Source: UBA9410 sp036123585
GTDB taxonomy: Bacteria > Actinomycetota > Acidimicrobiia > Acidimicrobiales > MedAcidi-G1
NCBI GenBank assembly: GCA_036123585.1
Contig: JAZADN010000077.1
Span: 1-31,748 of the forward strand
Reading direction: 5' to 3'
DNA length: 31,748 bases
The notes beneath the pieces were generated by a model. That model worked only from the letters and a program-made list of their open reading frames with translations, did no database searches and was not told the DNA's origin. Position numbers and translations under genes: made by a program. Positions 1-7,715 of this stretch are shown here, piece by piece; position 1 is the first letter of the stretch; each line of letters begins with the position of its first letter.

Positions 1-142
1 ACTGGCTTCGTCGGTTCGGCGAGATCCGACGCGGCTCGTCGCGATCCCGGCGAACGCGGTGGCCCGGCGCCTCCTTCGGAAGGTGCGTGCCCTCTTGTAC
101 CGGGGTCCATGGCTGGCGGCTGGGGAGCCGGAAGGCCGATGA
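1..142 (+). CDS. C-terminal end of an unidentified upstream gene (partial)
   Basis: An open frame enters from the left edge (first full codon at position 2) and ends at TGA 140-142. It encodes about 46 residues that are Arg/Ala/Leu-rich, including RRLLRKVRALLYRGPW. The stop overlaps the ATG at 139 (ATGA), the same coupling used at many junctions in this locus, which is the main reason to believe it is real. A basic amphipathic tail of this kind is common at the end of glycosyltransferases or membrane-associated enzymes, but there is no domain to identify. No start is visible because the gene begins outside the window. Function unknown. Confidence 0.55.
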   Translation, partial: LASSVRRDPTRLVAIPANAVARRLLRKVRALLYRGPWLAAGEPEGR

Positions 143-1569
143 GGGACCGCCTCTTGGGCGTGCGGGCCATCCGGTGGGCCGTGGGGAGACCGGTCCTCGC
201 CGTCGGCCTCGTCGCGGTCGTGGCACGAGCCGCGACGGCCGCCGTTCTGAACCTCATGGCTTCGATGGCCTTCGCTCCGGACGCCGTTCAGTACCTGGCC
301 ATCGCCGAGGCGGCGTCCAGCGGGTGGCTCGACTCGTTGTGGCAGGGCTACGGCGCCTCGCTCTACGGGTCAACCAGATTCTTCTCCGCTCAGATCGCGG
401 TCCTCTTCGAGTTCGTGGGCCCGTACCGGGCGATCGGACAGTCCGTCGCCGTCCTCTATGGCGTGGTCACCGCGGTGGCCGTCACCTCGGTGGCCCTCAG
501 GGTGGTCCGCCCGGCATTCGCCCTCGGTGCGGGCCTCCTGGTGGCAATTCTGCCCTCCCAGGTGCTGTGGTCGTCGGTGGTCCTCCGCGAGTCGGCGATC
601 TGGGCGCTCCTCGCCGTGGCCGCTGTGCTCCTGGAGAGGGCCTCGGGACGCGTCGACCGGATCCGGTTGGCCCTCGTGGGCGTCGGAGCGGCGTGCGTCT
701 ACATCCACCTCTTGCACCTCCGGGAGCAGACGGCGTTCCTCATGCTCTGGGCGGCTGTGGCGGCCTTGGTGCTGGGTGTGGGGAGGATCGGCTCTCGCCT
801 GTTTGTCGTCGCTCTGGTCCTCGTCGTCGCCCCCCTCGCCGTGGATCGCACGGTCGGTGAACTGGGGTTCCTCGCCCAGTCGATGGACCGCCTCGGCACC
901 GTCCGGACCTACATGGCCATGGGGGCGGAGAGCGCCATCGCCGAGCCGGAGCCTGTCGATCGCGAGCCCGTCTACTCGGTGGTGGACGACGGTTTCTCAT
1001 CGGATTCCGTAGCGGCGACGTCAGTCCCACCCACGACGGTTTCCTTTGGCGATTCCGACGGCGGTGTTGAAGCGGTGGACGAGGGGGCCGCTGGGTCTCG
1101 GACGCCTTCGGCCGGCGACGTACTCGATCGGGAACTGAACGAGACGGAGAGAGGCCAGAAGTTCGTCATCGACCTGGAGGGTCGGGCCGTCGCCGTCCAC
1201 AACGAACTCTCGGCCAGCCTCGAGGCCTTTCCGCGGGGGCTGGTCGCCGTGACCCTCCGACCCTTCCCATGGGAGGACTCTTCGACCTGGAAGCGGACCC
1301 TCGCCGGCCTCGAGTCGAGCTTCTGGTTCTCCCTGTACTGCCTGGCCGCGTTGGGCTGTTGGGCCCGTCGGCGGGACTTTGCGCCGATCGCCTATCCGTC
1401 GATCCTGATCGGCGTGCTGCTGGCCTCGGCCGCTGTCACCCAGGGGAACCTGGGCACGGCCTTCCGGCATCGTGGCCAGCTCCTCTGGGCCCTCGCCATA
1501 CTCTCGGCGGCCGGGCTCCAGTGGTGGGTCGATCGGGCGAGGCAGGGGAGGACGTGTGAACGTGGGTGA
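139..1569 (+). CDS. Polytopic membrane protein, GT-C glycosyltransferase-like
   Basis: A 476-residue integral membrane protein. Hydrophobic helices run from about residue 17 to 240 (roughly six or seven). A hydrophilic, acidic, Ser/Thr-rich segment spans about residues 255-370, and two or three further helices precede a short basic tail. The first non-membrane loop contains FAPDAVQYLAIAEA, which resembles the Asp...Tyr signature of the first extracytoplasmic loop of GT-C (GT39-like) transferases that use polyprenyl-phosphate sugars. That assignment is inference, because no full family motif is clear. The start at 139 is preferred over the in-frame ATG at 109: it overlaps the upstream stop (ATGA) and follows GGAAGG. 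An O-antigen polymerase-like role is an alternative. The extended polar loop is unusual for a GT-C core and could be periplasmic. The next gene starts inside its 3' end. Confidence 0.7.
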   Translation: MRDRLLGVRAIRWAVGRPVLAVGLVAVVARAATAAVLNLMASMAFAPDAVQYLAIAEAASSGWLDSLWQGYGASLYGSTRFFSAQIAVLFEFVGPYRAIGQSVAVLYGVVTAVAVTSVALRVVRPAFALGAGLLVAILPSQVLWSSVVLRESAIWALLAVAAVLLERASGRVDRIRLALVGVGAACVYIHLLHLREQTAFLMLWAAVAALVLGVGRIGSRLFVVALVLVVAPLAVDRTVGELGFLAQSMDRLGTVRTYMAMGAESAIAEPEPVDREPVYSVVDDGFSSDSVAATSVPPTTVSFGDSDGGVEAVDEGAAGSRTPSAGDVLDRELNETERGQKFVIDLEGRAVAVHNELSASLEAFPRGLVAVTLRPFPWEDSSTWKRTLAGLESSFWFSLYCLAALGCWARRRDFAPIAYPSILIGVLLASAAVTQGNLGTAFRHRGQLLWALAILSAAGLQWWVDRARQGRTCERG

Positions 1570-2380
1570 CTCGGGTGAGCAGAGGCTCCGCCATCTCGCC
1601 ATCAGCAAGCACGACAGGGAGGCCGCCGCCTTCGAGGGGGAGTACGACTCCCGCGGGACAGCCGGATACCGATCGACCGCTTTCCTCCTGGGGCGGGAGA
1701 AGATCGACCGCCTCCTCGCGGACCGACTGGGCGCCCTTCCGGAGGGAGCGCGGGTCCTGGATGCCGGGTGCGGGACGGGCCACCAGGTGGCCGACCTCGT
1801 GGAGGCCGGCTTCTCGGCGGTCGGCGTCGAGCCGGCGGCCGAGATGCGGACGCGCGCCGAGGCGCTGAACCCGGGGGTGGAGGTAGTCGATGGTTCGATC
1901 ACCGACCTCCCCTTCGGCGACGCGGAGTTCGACGCGGTGATCGCCCTCGAGGTTCTCCGGTACCTTCCTCGGTCCGACAACCTGGCGGCCTACCGCGAGA
2001 TGCGGCGGATCCTGCGGCCGGGGGGCCTGCTCTTTGCCACCATGGTGAACCGTTGGGCCATCGACGGCTACGCACTCTGGGAGGCGGTTGCCTCCCGTCG
2101 ATCGAGGACCGTCGACGGACCGACCCGAGCCCACTGCGAGTTCGTCACCCCGGGTGGAGCGCGGAGGGACCTCCTGGCGCACGGGTTCCGAGACGTGGAG
2201 GCCCATGGGCGACTGCTGCTCCCGCTCCGCTGGGCCTACAAGGTCCATCTCGGACTGGGCCGGATGGCCGCCACCGTCCTTGATCCGGTGGACGACCTCC
2301 TGGCCCGGGTGCCGGGGACTGCCGGGCTGGCCGGCCACCTGATCGTGGTGGCCCGGGCCGCGGACGAGGCGAAGGGCTAG
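1556..2380 (+). CDS. Class I SAM-dependent methyltransferase
   Basis: A 274-residue Rossmann-fold methyltransferase. SAM motif I (VLDAGCGTG) is at residues 67-75. An acidic strand-2 end (VGVEPA) follows, then SITDLPF and FDAVIALEVLRYL as motifs II/III, and LRPGGLLFATMVNRW as the post-III strand, all typical of the Methyltransf_11 group. The N-terminal ~45 residues (EGEYDSRGTAGYRS) probably form a substrate lid. GTG at 1556 is chosen because GGGGAGGA lies just upstream; it overlaps the preceding gene by 14 nt. The substrate is probably a sugar hydroxyl or a lipid-linked glycan given the locus, but nothing in the sequence fixes it. Its TAG stop shares a CTAG palindrome with the stop of the convergent deacetylase gene. 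Confidence 0.85.
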   Translation: MNVGDSGEQRLRHLAISKHDREAAAFEGEYDSRGTAGYRSTAFLLGREKIDRLLADRLGALPEGARVLDAGCGTGHQVADLVEAGFSAVGVEPAAEMRTRAEALNPGVEVVDGSITDLPFGDAEFDAVIALEVLRYLPRSDNLAAYREMRRILRPGGLLFATMVNRWAIDGYALWEAVASRRSRTVDGPTRAHCEFVTPGGARRDLLAHGFRDVEAHGRLLLPLRWAYKVHLGLGRMAATVLDPVDDLLARVPGTAGLAGHLIVVARAADEAKG

Positions 2381-3234
2381 GCCTCCGACCAGGTGACCAG
2401 GTGGTAGAGATCGCGATCGAAGGGCGGCTCGGCCTCCGAGGCCAGGAGTTCGTGTTCGCGCCAGCACTGGCGGGCGAAGGCCAGCCGGACCTCGCGGATT
2501 GGGTCCTCTCGGTACATCTCCTCCAGGTCGGAACCCGGCGCGAATGGATGGACCATGACCTCCACGAGGTCGGACGGGTCCGTCCACTCGACCACTTCGG
2601 GGTAGGCGGACGCCGTCCAGCGCCGCCCGGACGGCAGGAGGTGGAGCGACACCAGGCGGTCGTTGGTCAGCCCGGGGAACCGTCGCCGTACCTGCCTCGC
2701 GGCGATCGACATCGACGCGTGGCGGACGGTCGAAGCGGGCAGTTGAAGCGTTCCCGGTGGTCGACCGGGGGGGCGGGCCAGCCGGAGGCGTGCGACTCCG
2801 CCGGCGAGGAGCGGCGCCATCGCCCGGATGATCCAGGGTGCCATGTGCACGTGCTGGTGGCTGTCCACATGCGTGGGGGCGATCCCGAGGTCGTGGATGC
2901 GTTCCAACTGGGCGGCGAACTCGCGCCGCACGTCCATGGGGTCGATGGCCCGACGGAGGCCCCGGCGGAGGAGGTCGCCACGGAGGAGGAAGCGACCGTC
3001 GCTGTCCACGAGCGAGGGAACGTCGGTCAGCGGTCGACCTTCGGTGAGGTTGAAGTGCAGGCCCACCCCGAGGTTCGGGTGTTGGCGGGCGACCTCGACT
3101 GCCTCGTCGGTGCCCGGCATGTTGACCATGAGGGTGGTGGAGGACACCTGTCCGTTGCGGTGGGCGTCGAGGATCCCCCGGGTCACGTCACCGCAGAGGC
3201 CGAAGTCATCGGCGTTCACGATGATCCTCCTCAC
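2377..3234 (-). CDS. ChbG/HpnK (YdjC-fold) carbohydrate deacetylase
   Basis: A 285-residue YdjC-family protein. NADDFG (residues 7-12) supplies the metal-binding and catalytic aspartates. GLHFNLTEG places His60, and VDSHQHVHM places His126/His128. These match the Asp-His-His divalent-metal site of the family, which removes N-acetyl groups from amino sugars such as chito-oligosaccharides (ChbG) or hopanoid-linked GlcNAc (HpnK). In a polysaccharide locus it most likely deacetylates a HexNAc in the glycan or its lipid-linked precursor; that is inference. The start is GTG at 3234, as no in-frame ATG with a ribosome site lies near. It is transcribed against its neighbours: convergent with the methyltransferase (stops overlap) and divergent from the glycosyltransferase at 3297 across 62 bp. 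Confidence 0.88.
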   Translation of the reverse strand: MRRIIVNADDFGLCGDVTRGILDAHRNGQVSSTTLMVNMPGTDEAVEVARQHPNLGVGLHFNLTEGRPLTDVPSLVDSDGRFLLRGDLLRRGLRRAIDPMDVRREFAAQLERIHDLGIAPTHVDSHQHVHMAPWIIRAMAPLLAGGVARLRLARPPGRPPGTLQLPASTVRHASMSIAARQVRRRFPGLTNDRLVSLHLLPSGRRWTASAYPEVVEWTDPSDLVEVMVHPFAPGSDLEEMYREDPIREVRLAFARQCWREHELLASEAEPPFDRDLYHLVTWSEA

Positions 3235-3296
3235 GTCGAGAGCATGGCACGAAAGGTGGAGTCCGCGGTCCGGGTCGCCATGGCAGGCTCGGTCTC

Positions 3297-4364
3297 GTGA
3301 ACGGGGTGGGTGGTGGTCGGCCGAGGATCGGGTACGTCCCGCTCCACCCGACTATGGCGCCGCCCGGCGACCGGAGGCGGTTCCCCGCCTTCGCCGCCGA
3401 TCGTGGCCTGGATCTCAGGGTCGTGGATGGCTGGGAGGGCCTGGACGTGGCCGTCCTTTCGTCGGAGGCGGACCTCGTCCGGTGGGAGCGGGCTCCCTCC
3501 AGCGTCCAGGTCGTGCTCGACCTCCCCGACGCTTTCCTCGACGAGGGTCGGAACCTTCGGAGCGCGGCGCGGGGCCTCGCCAAGTGGGCGGCCGGCCCGC
3601 TGTCCCGTCCGGTGCTTAGCCACTATCGGGCGATGTGTCGCCTCATCGAGCGGTCCGATGCCGTCGTCTGCAGCACACCGGAGCAGGCCCAGAACTTGTC
3701 CCGGCATTCGGACAACGTCCACGTGGTCCTGGACCTCCACCGGGAGATCGAACCCCTGGCGCCGGTGGTGGGCACCAGCGGGCACGATCGGTTCGACGTC
3801 GTCTGGGAGGGGCTGTACCCGACCCTGGTGGCCGTCGAGCCGGTTCTGCCGGCGATCCGGCGACTCGGACGGGACCGCGAGGTGGTCCTCCACCTGGTGA
3901 CCGACCCGGTGGCCCATCGGTACATGAACCGGTTCGGGACCATCGACGTGGCCGAGGCGGTCGCGGGGTGGGGGATCCGCGTCGAGGTGCACGGGTGGGG
4001 GCCGGAGGAGCTGGGTCGGGTGGCGGCACAGGCCGACCTGGCCGTCGTTCCCGTGGACCGGACCGACCCCTACACCCTGGGCAAGCCCGAGAACCGTCTC
4101 CGCATCTTCTGGCGGTTGGGCCTGCCGGTCCTCGGGTCCGAGTCGCCGGCGCACCGGCGTGCCTGCGAGGTGGCCGGGATGCCCGACGACGTCCTCTGTG
4201 TCGACGCCGCCGACTGGGAGCGGTCGTTGACCCGCTACGCCGGCGACCCCGCGGGTCGTCTCGCCATCGCCGAGTCCGGCCATGCCGCCACTCTCGGAGC
4301 CTACGGCGACGAGGCCATCCTGTCGGCCTGGGACGGCGTGTTCCGGAGCCTCGGCGTCATATGA
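3297..4364 (+). CDS. Glycosyltransferase, GT-B fold (GT4-like)
   Basis: A 355-residue putative GT-B transferase. The N-terminal half has weak Rossmann character (RIGYVPLHPT, VDGWEGLDVAVLSSEAD, SDAVVCSTPEQAQNLS). The C-terminal half carries WGPEELGRVAAQADLAVVPV followed by LGKPENRLRIFWRLGLPVLG, equivalent to the donor-binding region where GT4 enzymes usually have an E-x7-E motif. Here it is degenerate (KPENR), so the donor is not predictable. GTG at 3297 is the start. A CAGGCT hexamer at 3284-3289, seven bases upstream, could be a -10 box for a leaderless mRNA, but this is weak. Its TGA stop overlaps an ATG at 4361. Confidence 0.75.
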   Translation: MNGVGGGRPRIGYVPLHPTMAPPGDRRRFPAFAADRGLDLRVVDGWEGLDVAVLSSEADLVRWERAPSSVQVVLDLPDAFLDEGRNLRSAARGLAKWAAGPLSRPVLSHYRAMCRLIERSDAVVCSTPEQAQNLSRHSDNVHVVLDLHREIEPLAPVVGTSGHDRFDVVWEGLYPTLVAVEPVLPAIRRLGRDREVVLHLVTDPVAHRYMNRFGTIDVAEAVAGWGIRVEVHGWGPEELGRVAAQADLAVVPVDRTDPYTLGKPENRLRIFWRLGLPVLGSESPAHRRACEVAGMPDDVLCVDAADWERSLTRYAGDPAGRLAIAESGHAATLGAYGDEAILSAWDGVFRSLGVI

Positions 4365-4393
4365 CGGCGGCCCGCGACGCAGCGGAGGTTGGC

Positions 4394-5518
4394 ATGGAGG
4401 TCACCTACCTGTCGATGGACCCGGTCGCCAGCACTGTGGGCGCCTCCCAGGTCGTGGCCTACGTCCGTCGCCTGGCCGAACGGGGCGTGTCGGTCGACCT
4501 CCACAGCTTCGAGCACCGGGTCGACGACGACCTCCGGCGGGAGCTCGAGGAGTCCGGGATCCGGTGGACTCCCCACCGGTACGGGGCTCCGGGCACTCCG
4601 GGAGGCCTGGGACGGGTCGTCCGATTGGCCTGGTCGATCCGCGGTGCCCGGATGGTCCACGCCCGGAGCGATATGGCGGCGGCCGCGGCGATGCTGGCCG
4701 GTGTCGACCAGTGGCTCTGGGACGTCCGCTCCTTCTGGGCCGACCAGAAGGTGGCCACTGGAGTGTTCGGAGAGAGATCGCCCCAGGCTCGGATCTTCCG
4801 ACGCATCGAACGGGTGGCCGCGGGTCGCGCGACTCGGATCGTGACCCTCACCGCCTCGGCGATCGGGGAGCTCGAGCGCCGGTATGGCGGAATCGCCGAG
4901 CGGGCGATCGTGGTGACCACCTGCGTCGACCGGCGACGGTTCCCGGCCGTGCCCGCTCCACCGGGCGGGGTCGTGCGCATCCTCCTGGCCGGAACCCTCA
5001 ACCGGTACTACGACGTCCCGCTCATGGTGGCGTTCGTGCGCGCCTTGGCCCGACGGACGTCGGTGGAGTTGGTGGTGGCAGCTCCGGGGGAGACGGGCTG
5101 GGAGGAGGAGTTGGCCGAGGTGGCGGCGAGCTTCACTCGGGTGGGCCCCAGTGAGATGCCGGGCTTGGTGGCCGACTGCCACGTGGGCCTGAGCGTCTGC
5201 CGCGACGATGCCGGGCCGAGCCTGCTGGCCGCCATGCCGACCAAGGTCGGCGAGTTCCTGGCCGTGGGCCGCCCTGTCGTGGTCAACGCCGGCCTCGTGG
5301 ACGCGGCGACGATGCTGGTCGAGCGGGCGTGCGGAGTGGTGCTCGGCGCCGAGGAGGGCCCGGAGCAGGCTGCGGAGGACCTGCTCGTTCTCCTGGCCGA
5401 CGAGGGGACCGCGTCCCGGGCCACCGGATTGGCAGCGGACCACTTCGACCTGGACGACGGCGTGGACGCCCTGGTCGGGGCCTACCGGGGGATGTGGGAG
5501 GCGGGAGGACACCACTGA
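4394..5518 (+). CDS. Glycosyltransferase family 4-like protein
   Basis: A 374-residue GT-B glycosyltransferase. It begins MEVTYLSMDPV, as many GT4 proteins begin with a strand followed by a donor/acceptor loop. The interdomain region contains VTTCVDRRRF and then ILLAGTLNRYYDVPLMVAF, the usual start of the C-terminal Rossmann domain. AMPTKVGEFLAVGRPVVVN is the donor-binding element, with K-x2-E replacing the classical E-x7-E. The ATG at 4394 is preferred because GGAGG lies five bases upstream (4384-4388). An in-frame ATG at 4361 overlaps the previous stop (ATGA) and would add 11 residues, so a start there is possible. It probably transfers a sugar to the growing lipid-linked repeat unit on the cytoplasmic face. 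Confidence 0.82.
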   Translation: MEVTYLSMDPVASTVGASQVVAYVRRLAERGVSVDLHSFEHRVDDDLRRELEESGIRWTPHRYGAPGTPGGLGRVVRLAWSIRGARMVHARSDMAAAAAMLAGVDQWLWDVRSFWADQKVATGVFGERSPQARIFRRIERVAAGRATRIVTLTASAIGELERRYGGIAERAIVVTTCVDRRRFPAVPAPPGGVVRILLAGTLNRYYDVPLMVAFVRALARRTSVELVVAAPGETGWEEELAEVAASFTRVGPSEMPGLVADCHVGLSVCRDDAGPSLLAAMPTKVGEFLAVGRPVVVNAGLVDAATMLVERACGVVLGAEEGPEQAAEDLLVLLADEGTASRATGLAADHFDLDDGVDALVGAYRGMWEAGGHH

Positions 5519-5546
5519 CCGCCCCGATCCCGGTTTCCGGAGGGGA

Positions 5547-5552
5547 TACGGT
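5547..5552 (+). promoter_or_regulatory. Candidate -10 box (TACGGT) ahead of rfbF
   Basis: TACGGT fits the TANNNT -10 consensus of actinobacterial housekeeping sigma factors. It lies six bases upstream of the ATG at 5559 and about 48 bases upstream of the rfbF GTG. No recognisable -35 hexamer is present at 16-18 bp spacing. It would give the rfbF/C-methyltransferase pair its own promoter in the 81-bp gap after the glycosyltransferase gene. Confidence 0.35.
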
Positions 5553-5558
5553 ACGGCG

Positions 5559-5603
5559 ATGGACAGGTCGGAGCAGGAGGGGTGCCGGGAGGGAGGCCGG
5601 TGA
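5559..5603 (+). CDS. Candidate 14-residue leader peptide ahead of rfbF
   Basis: A small ORF (MDRSEQEGCREGGR, then TGA). Its stop overlaps the GTG start of the cytidylyltransferase (GTGA, 5600-5603). A TACGGT box at 5547-5552 sits exactly six bases before its ATG, the geometry of leaderless actinobacterial transcripts. Translation from the first nucleotides could therefore carry ribosomes into rfbF. No homology can be judged at this length, and the Gly/Arg-rich composition partly reflects the Shine-Dalgarno-like GGGAGGGAGG sequence it contains. It could equally be chance. Confidence 0.35.
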   Translation: MDRSEQEGCREGGR

Positions 5604-6370
5604 AGGCCGTGATCCTGGCCGGCGGCCTCGGGACCAGACTGGCCGAGGAGACCCAGGTGCGGCCGAAGCCCATGGTGGAGATCGGCGGGCGCCCGCTGCT
5701 GTGGCACCTCATGAAGGCCTACTCGGCCCACGGCGTGGACGACTTCGTCGTCTGCTGTGGCTACAAGGGATACGTGATCAAGGAGTACTTCGCCAACTAC
5801 TTCTTGCACGTGTCCGACGTGACCTTCGACGTGGCCGCCAACACGATGGAGGTGCATCGGGAGCGGGCCGAACCGTGGCGGGTCACGCTGGTGGACACCG
5901 GCGACGACACGCTGACCGGTGGTCGCCTCAAGCGGATCGCCGAGTATGTGGCCGACGAGGACGCCTTCTGCATGACCTATGGCGATGGGCTCGGCGACGT
6001 GGACATCACCGCACTCGTGGACTTCCACCGGGACCACGGGCGACTGGCGACCGTCACGGCGGTGAAGCCCCCGGGTCGCTTCGGCGCCCTCGACCTCGAC
6101 GGTGACCGGGTTACTGGATTCACCGAGAAGCCGCCTGGCGACGACGGCTTGATCAACGGAGGGTTCTTCGTCCTCCATCCCTCCTGCCTGGACCTCGTCG
6201 AAGGCGACGACACCCGGTGGGAGGACCAACCGCTCAAGGCTCTGGCCGATCGTGGAGAACTCCGGGCCTACCACCACGCCGGGTTCTGGCAGCCCATGGA
6301 CACCGTGCGCGAGCGTGACCTCCTAGCTGATCTGTGGGAGTCGGGACGCGCCCCTTGGAAGGTCTGGTGA
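5600..6370 (+). CDS. rfbF: Glucose-1-phosphate cytidylyltransferase
   Basis: A 256-residue enzyme, the normal RfbF length. It makes CDP-glucose from CTP and glucose-1-phosphate, the entry to CDP-linked deoxy sugars. LAGGLGTRL (residues 6-14) is the nucleotide-binding signature, and RPKPMVEIGGRP contains the catalytic Lys23. The long family-specific stretch from CCGYKGYVIKEYFANYF through VTLVDTG, YGDG and GGFFVLHPS to FWQPMDT closely matches enterobacterial RfbF as I remember it. GTG at 5600 is chosen over GTG at 5582 because GGGAGG precedes it and the protein then starts exactly like family members. CDP-glucose 4,6-dehydratase, which normally sits next to rfbF, is not in this window. The next gene is a C-methyltransferase 10 bp downstream, suggesting a CDP-linked branched sugar (inference). 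Confidence 0.95.
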   Translation: MKAVILAGGLGTRLAEETQVRPKPMVEIGGRPLLWHLMKAYSAHGVDDFVVCCGYKGYVIKEYFANYFLHVSDVTFDVAANTMEVHRERAEPWRVTLVDTGDDTLTGGRLKRIAEYVADEDAFCMTYGDGLGDVDITALVDFHRDHGRLATVTAVKPPGRFGALDLDGDRVTGFTEKPPGDDGLINGGFFVLHPSCLDLVEGDDTRWEDQPLKALADRGELRAYHHAGFWQPMDTVRERDLLADLWESGRAPWKVW

Positions 6371-6380
6371 CCGGCGGTCG

Positions 6381-7604
6381 ATGATCTGCCGAAGCTGCGG
6401 GTCGGCCCTTGAGTTGACCTTCCTCGACCTCGGGAACTCGCCACCCTCCAACGCATACCTGTCGGCGGGGGATCTCGACGCGCCGGAGACCTGGTATCCG
6501 CTCCGGGTCATGGCATGCGGCGACTGTCGGCTGGTTCAGACGAGGGACTTCGCCCGCGCCGAAGACCTCTTTACCGAGGACTACGCCTACTTCAGCGGGT
6601 TCTCGTCCAGTTGGCGGGACCACTGTCGGCGGTACGCCGACCAGATGGTGGATCGTCTCGGCCTCGGATCCGAGAGCCTGGTCGTCGAGGTGGCGTGCAA
6701 CGATGGAACCCTGTTGGCCGAGTTCCTCGACCGGGGGACGCGGTGCCTGGGGGTCGAGCCGACGGCCAGCACCGCGGCGGCGGCCCGAGATCTCGGTCTC
6801 GAGGTGGTGGAGGAGTTCGTGGGTGTGGCCACTGCCGAGCGGCTCGCCGCCGATGGCGTGTCGGCCGATCTACTGGCGGCCAACAACGTGGTGGCCCACG
6901 TGCCGGACATCGTGGACTTCGTCCGGGGGTGCGGAATCCTCCTGGCCCCCGACGGCGTGGCCACCTTTGAGTTCCCCCACCTCCTCCGCCTCGTCGAGGG
7001 CGTCCAGTTTGACACCGTGTACCACGAGCACTTCTCCTACCTCTCCCTGACCAGCCTGTCCAGGGTGGTCGAAGCGGTGGGCCTGGTGGTCCATGACGTG
7101 GAGGAGGTCCCAACTCACGGCGGCAGCCTCCGTGTCCACCTCGGGCGTCTGGATGGCGGGCATCCGGTCTCTCCGTCGGTTGGCCGACTCCTGGACCTCG
7201 AGGAGGATCGTGGGCTGTGCAGCGACGCGTACTATCGGGGCTTCCAGGCCGAGGCCGACCGGGTGAAGGATGACCTTCTGAGGTTCCTCCTCGAGGCCCG
7301 GGCCGAGGGCCGCAGTGTGGCCGCCTACGGCGCGGCGGCCAAGGGCAACACGCTGCTGAACTACGCAGGCGTCCGACCGGACCTGGTGCCGTTCGTGGTA
7401 GATCGGAATCCGGCGAAGCAGGGCCGGTTCCTGCCGGGCAGTCGGATTCCCGTCGTCGACGAGGGCCGGTTGTCCCGGGTCCGACCGGACCACGTCCTGA
7501 TCCTTCCCTGGAACCTGCGCGAGGAACTCGAGGAGAGCCTCTCCTACGTCCGCGACTGGGGGGCCACGTTCGTGACGGCCGTCCCTGAACTCCGGGTGGT
7601 CTGA
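6381..7604 (+). CDS. Sugar C-methyltransferase (TylC3/NovU-like), paralog 1
   Basis: A 407-residue three-part methyltransferase. The N-terminal zinc-binding domain has Cys3, Cys6, Cys46 and Cys49. The SAM-binding domain carries VVEVACNDGT at about 101-110. The C-terminal Methyltransf_14-type domain includes SVAAYGAAAKGNTLLNYAG and VDRNPAKQGRFLPG. YHEHFSYLSL carries the His of the Y-x-E-H motif implicated in catalysis in TylC3/TcaB9-type enzymes. These add a methyl group to carbon 3 of nucleotide-linked 4-keto-6-deoxy sugars, giving branched-chain sugars. It follows rfbF by 10 bp and is probably co-transcribed. The substrate may therefore be a CDP-4-keto sugar, but the enzyme that would make it is not encoded nearby. 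A paralog lies at 26825. Confidence 0.9.
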   Translation: MICRSCGSALELTFLDLGNSPPSNAYLSAGDLDAPETWYPLRVMACGDCRLVQTRDFARAEDLFTEDYAYFSGFSSSWRDHCRRYADQMVDRLGLGSESLVVEVACNDGTLLAEFLDRGTRCLGVEPTASTAAAARDLGLEVVEEFVGVATAERLAADGVSADLLAANNVVAHVPDIVDFVRGCGILLAPDGVATFEFPHLLRLVEGVQFDTVYHEHFSYLSLTSLSRVVEAVGLVVHDVEEVPTHGGSLRVHLGRLDGGHPVSPSVGRLLDLEEDRGLCSDAYYRGFQAEADRVKDDLLRFLLEARAEGRSVAAYGAAAKGNTLLNYAGVRPDLVPFVVDRNPAKQGRFLPGSRIPVVDEGRLSRVRPDHVLILPWNLREELEESLSYVRDWGATFVTAVPELRVV

Positions 7605-7622
7605 GGCCAGAACCCAGCCGGC

Positions 7623-7649
7623 CGGGGCGACGGGGAACCCCTCGCCCCG
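7623..7649 (+). terminator. Strong GC hairpin after the C-methyltransferase gene
   Basis: An inverted repeat pairs 7623-7630 (CGGGGCGA) with 7642-7649 (TCGCCCCG), eight perfect base pairs. After a one-base bulge (C7631), GGG 7632-7634 pairs with CCC 7639-7641 around a four-base GAAC loop. It begins 19 bases after the TGA. No T-run follows, which is common for GC-rich actinobacterial terminators. It sits between the CDP-sugar pair and the aldolase operon and may separate them. Confidence 0.55.
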
Positions 7650-7669
7650 ATCGTCCGCTCCTGCGCCGG

Positions 7670-7675
7670 TACGCT
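7670..7675 (+). promoter_or_regulatory. Candidate -10 box (TACGCT) for the aldolase operon
   Basis: TACGCT matches TANNNT and lies in the 111-bp gap between the hairpin and the ATG at 7716. It would place a start site near 7682 and leave a leader of about 34 bases. That leader ends in a C8 run (7699-7706) and has no Shine-Dalgarno sequence next to the ATG. No clear -35 is seen. Confidence 0.3.
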
Positions 7676-7715
7676 GGGAGGGACCGGAACGCACTGATCC
7701 CCCCCCGAGCACCCC

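Noticed and set aside
3635..4393. Long N-terminal extension of the glycosyltransferase at 4394 (frame open from 3635)
   Set aside because: It lies wholly inside the preceding glycosyltransferase gene, is Arg/Pro/Gly-rich and has no domain; the recognisable GT start with GGAGG is at 4394.
4301..6277. 658-codon open frame on the minus strand
   Set aside because: It runs opposite to two clearly recognised genes (GT4 and RfbF), has His/Val/Gly-rich low-complexity composition and no motif; such shadows are expected at this GC content.
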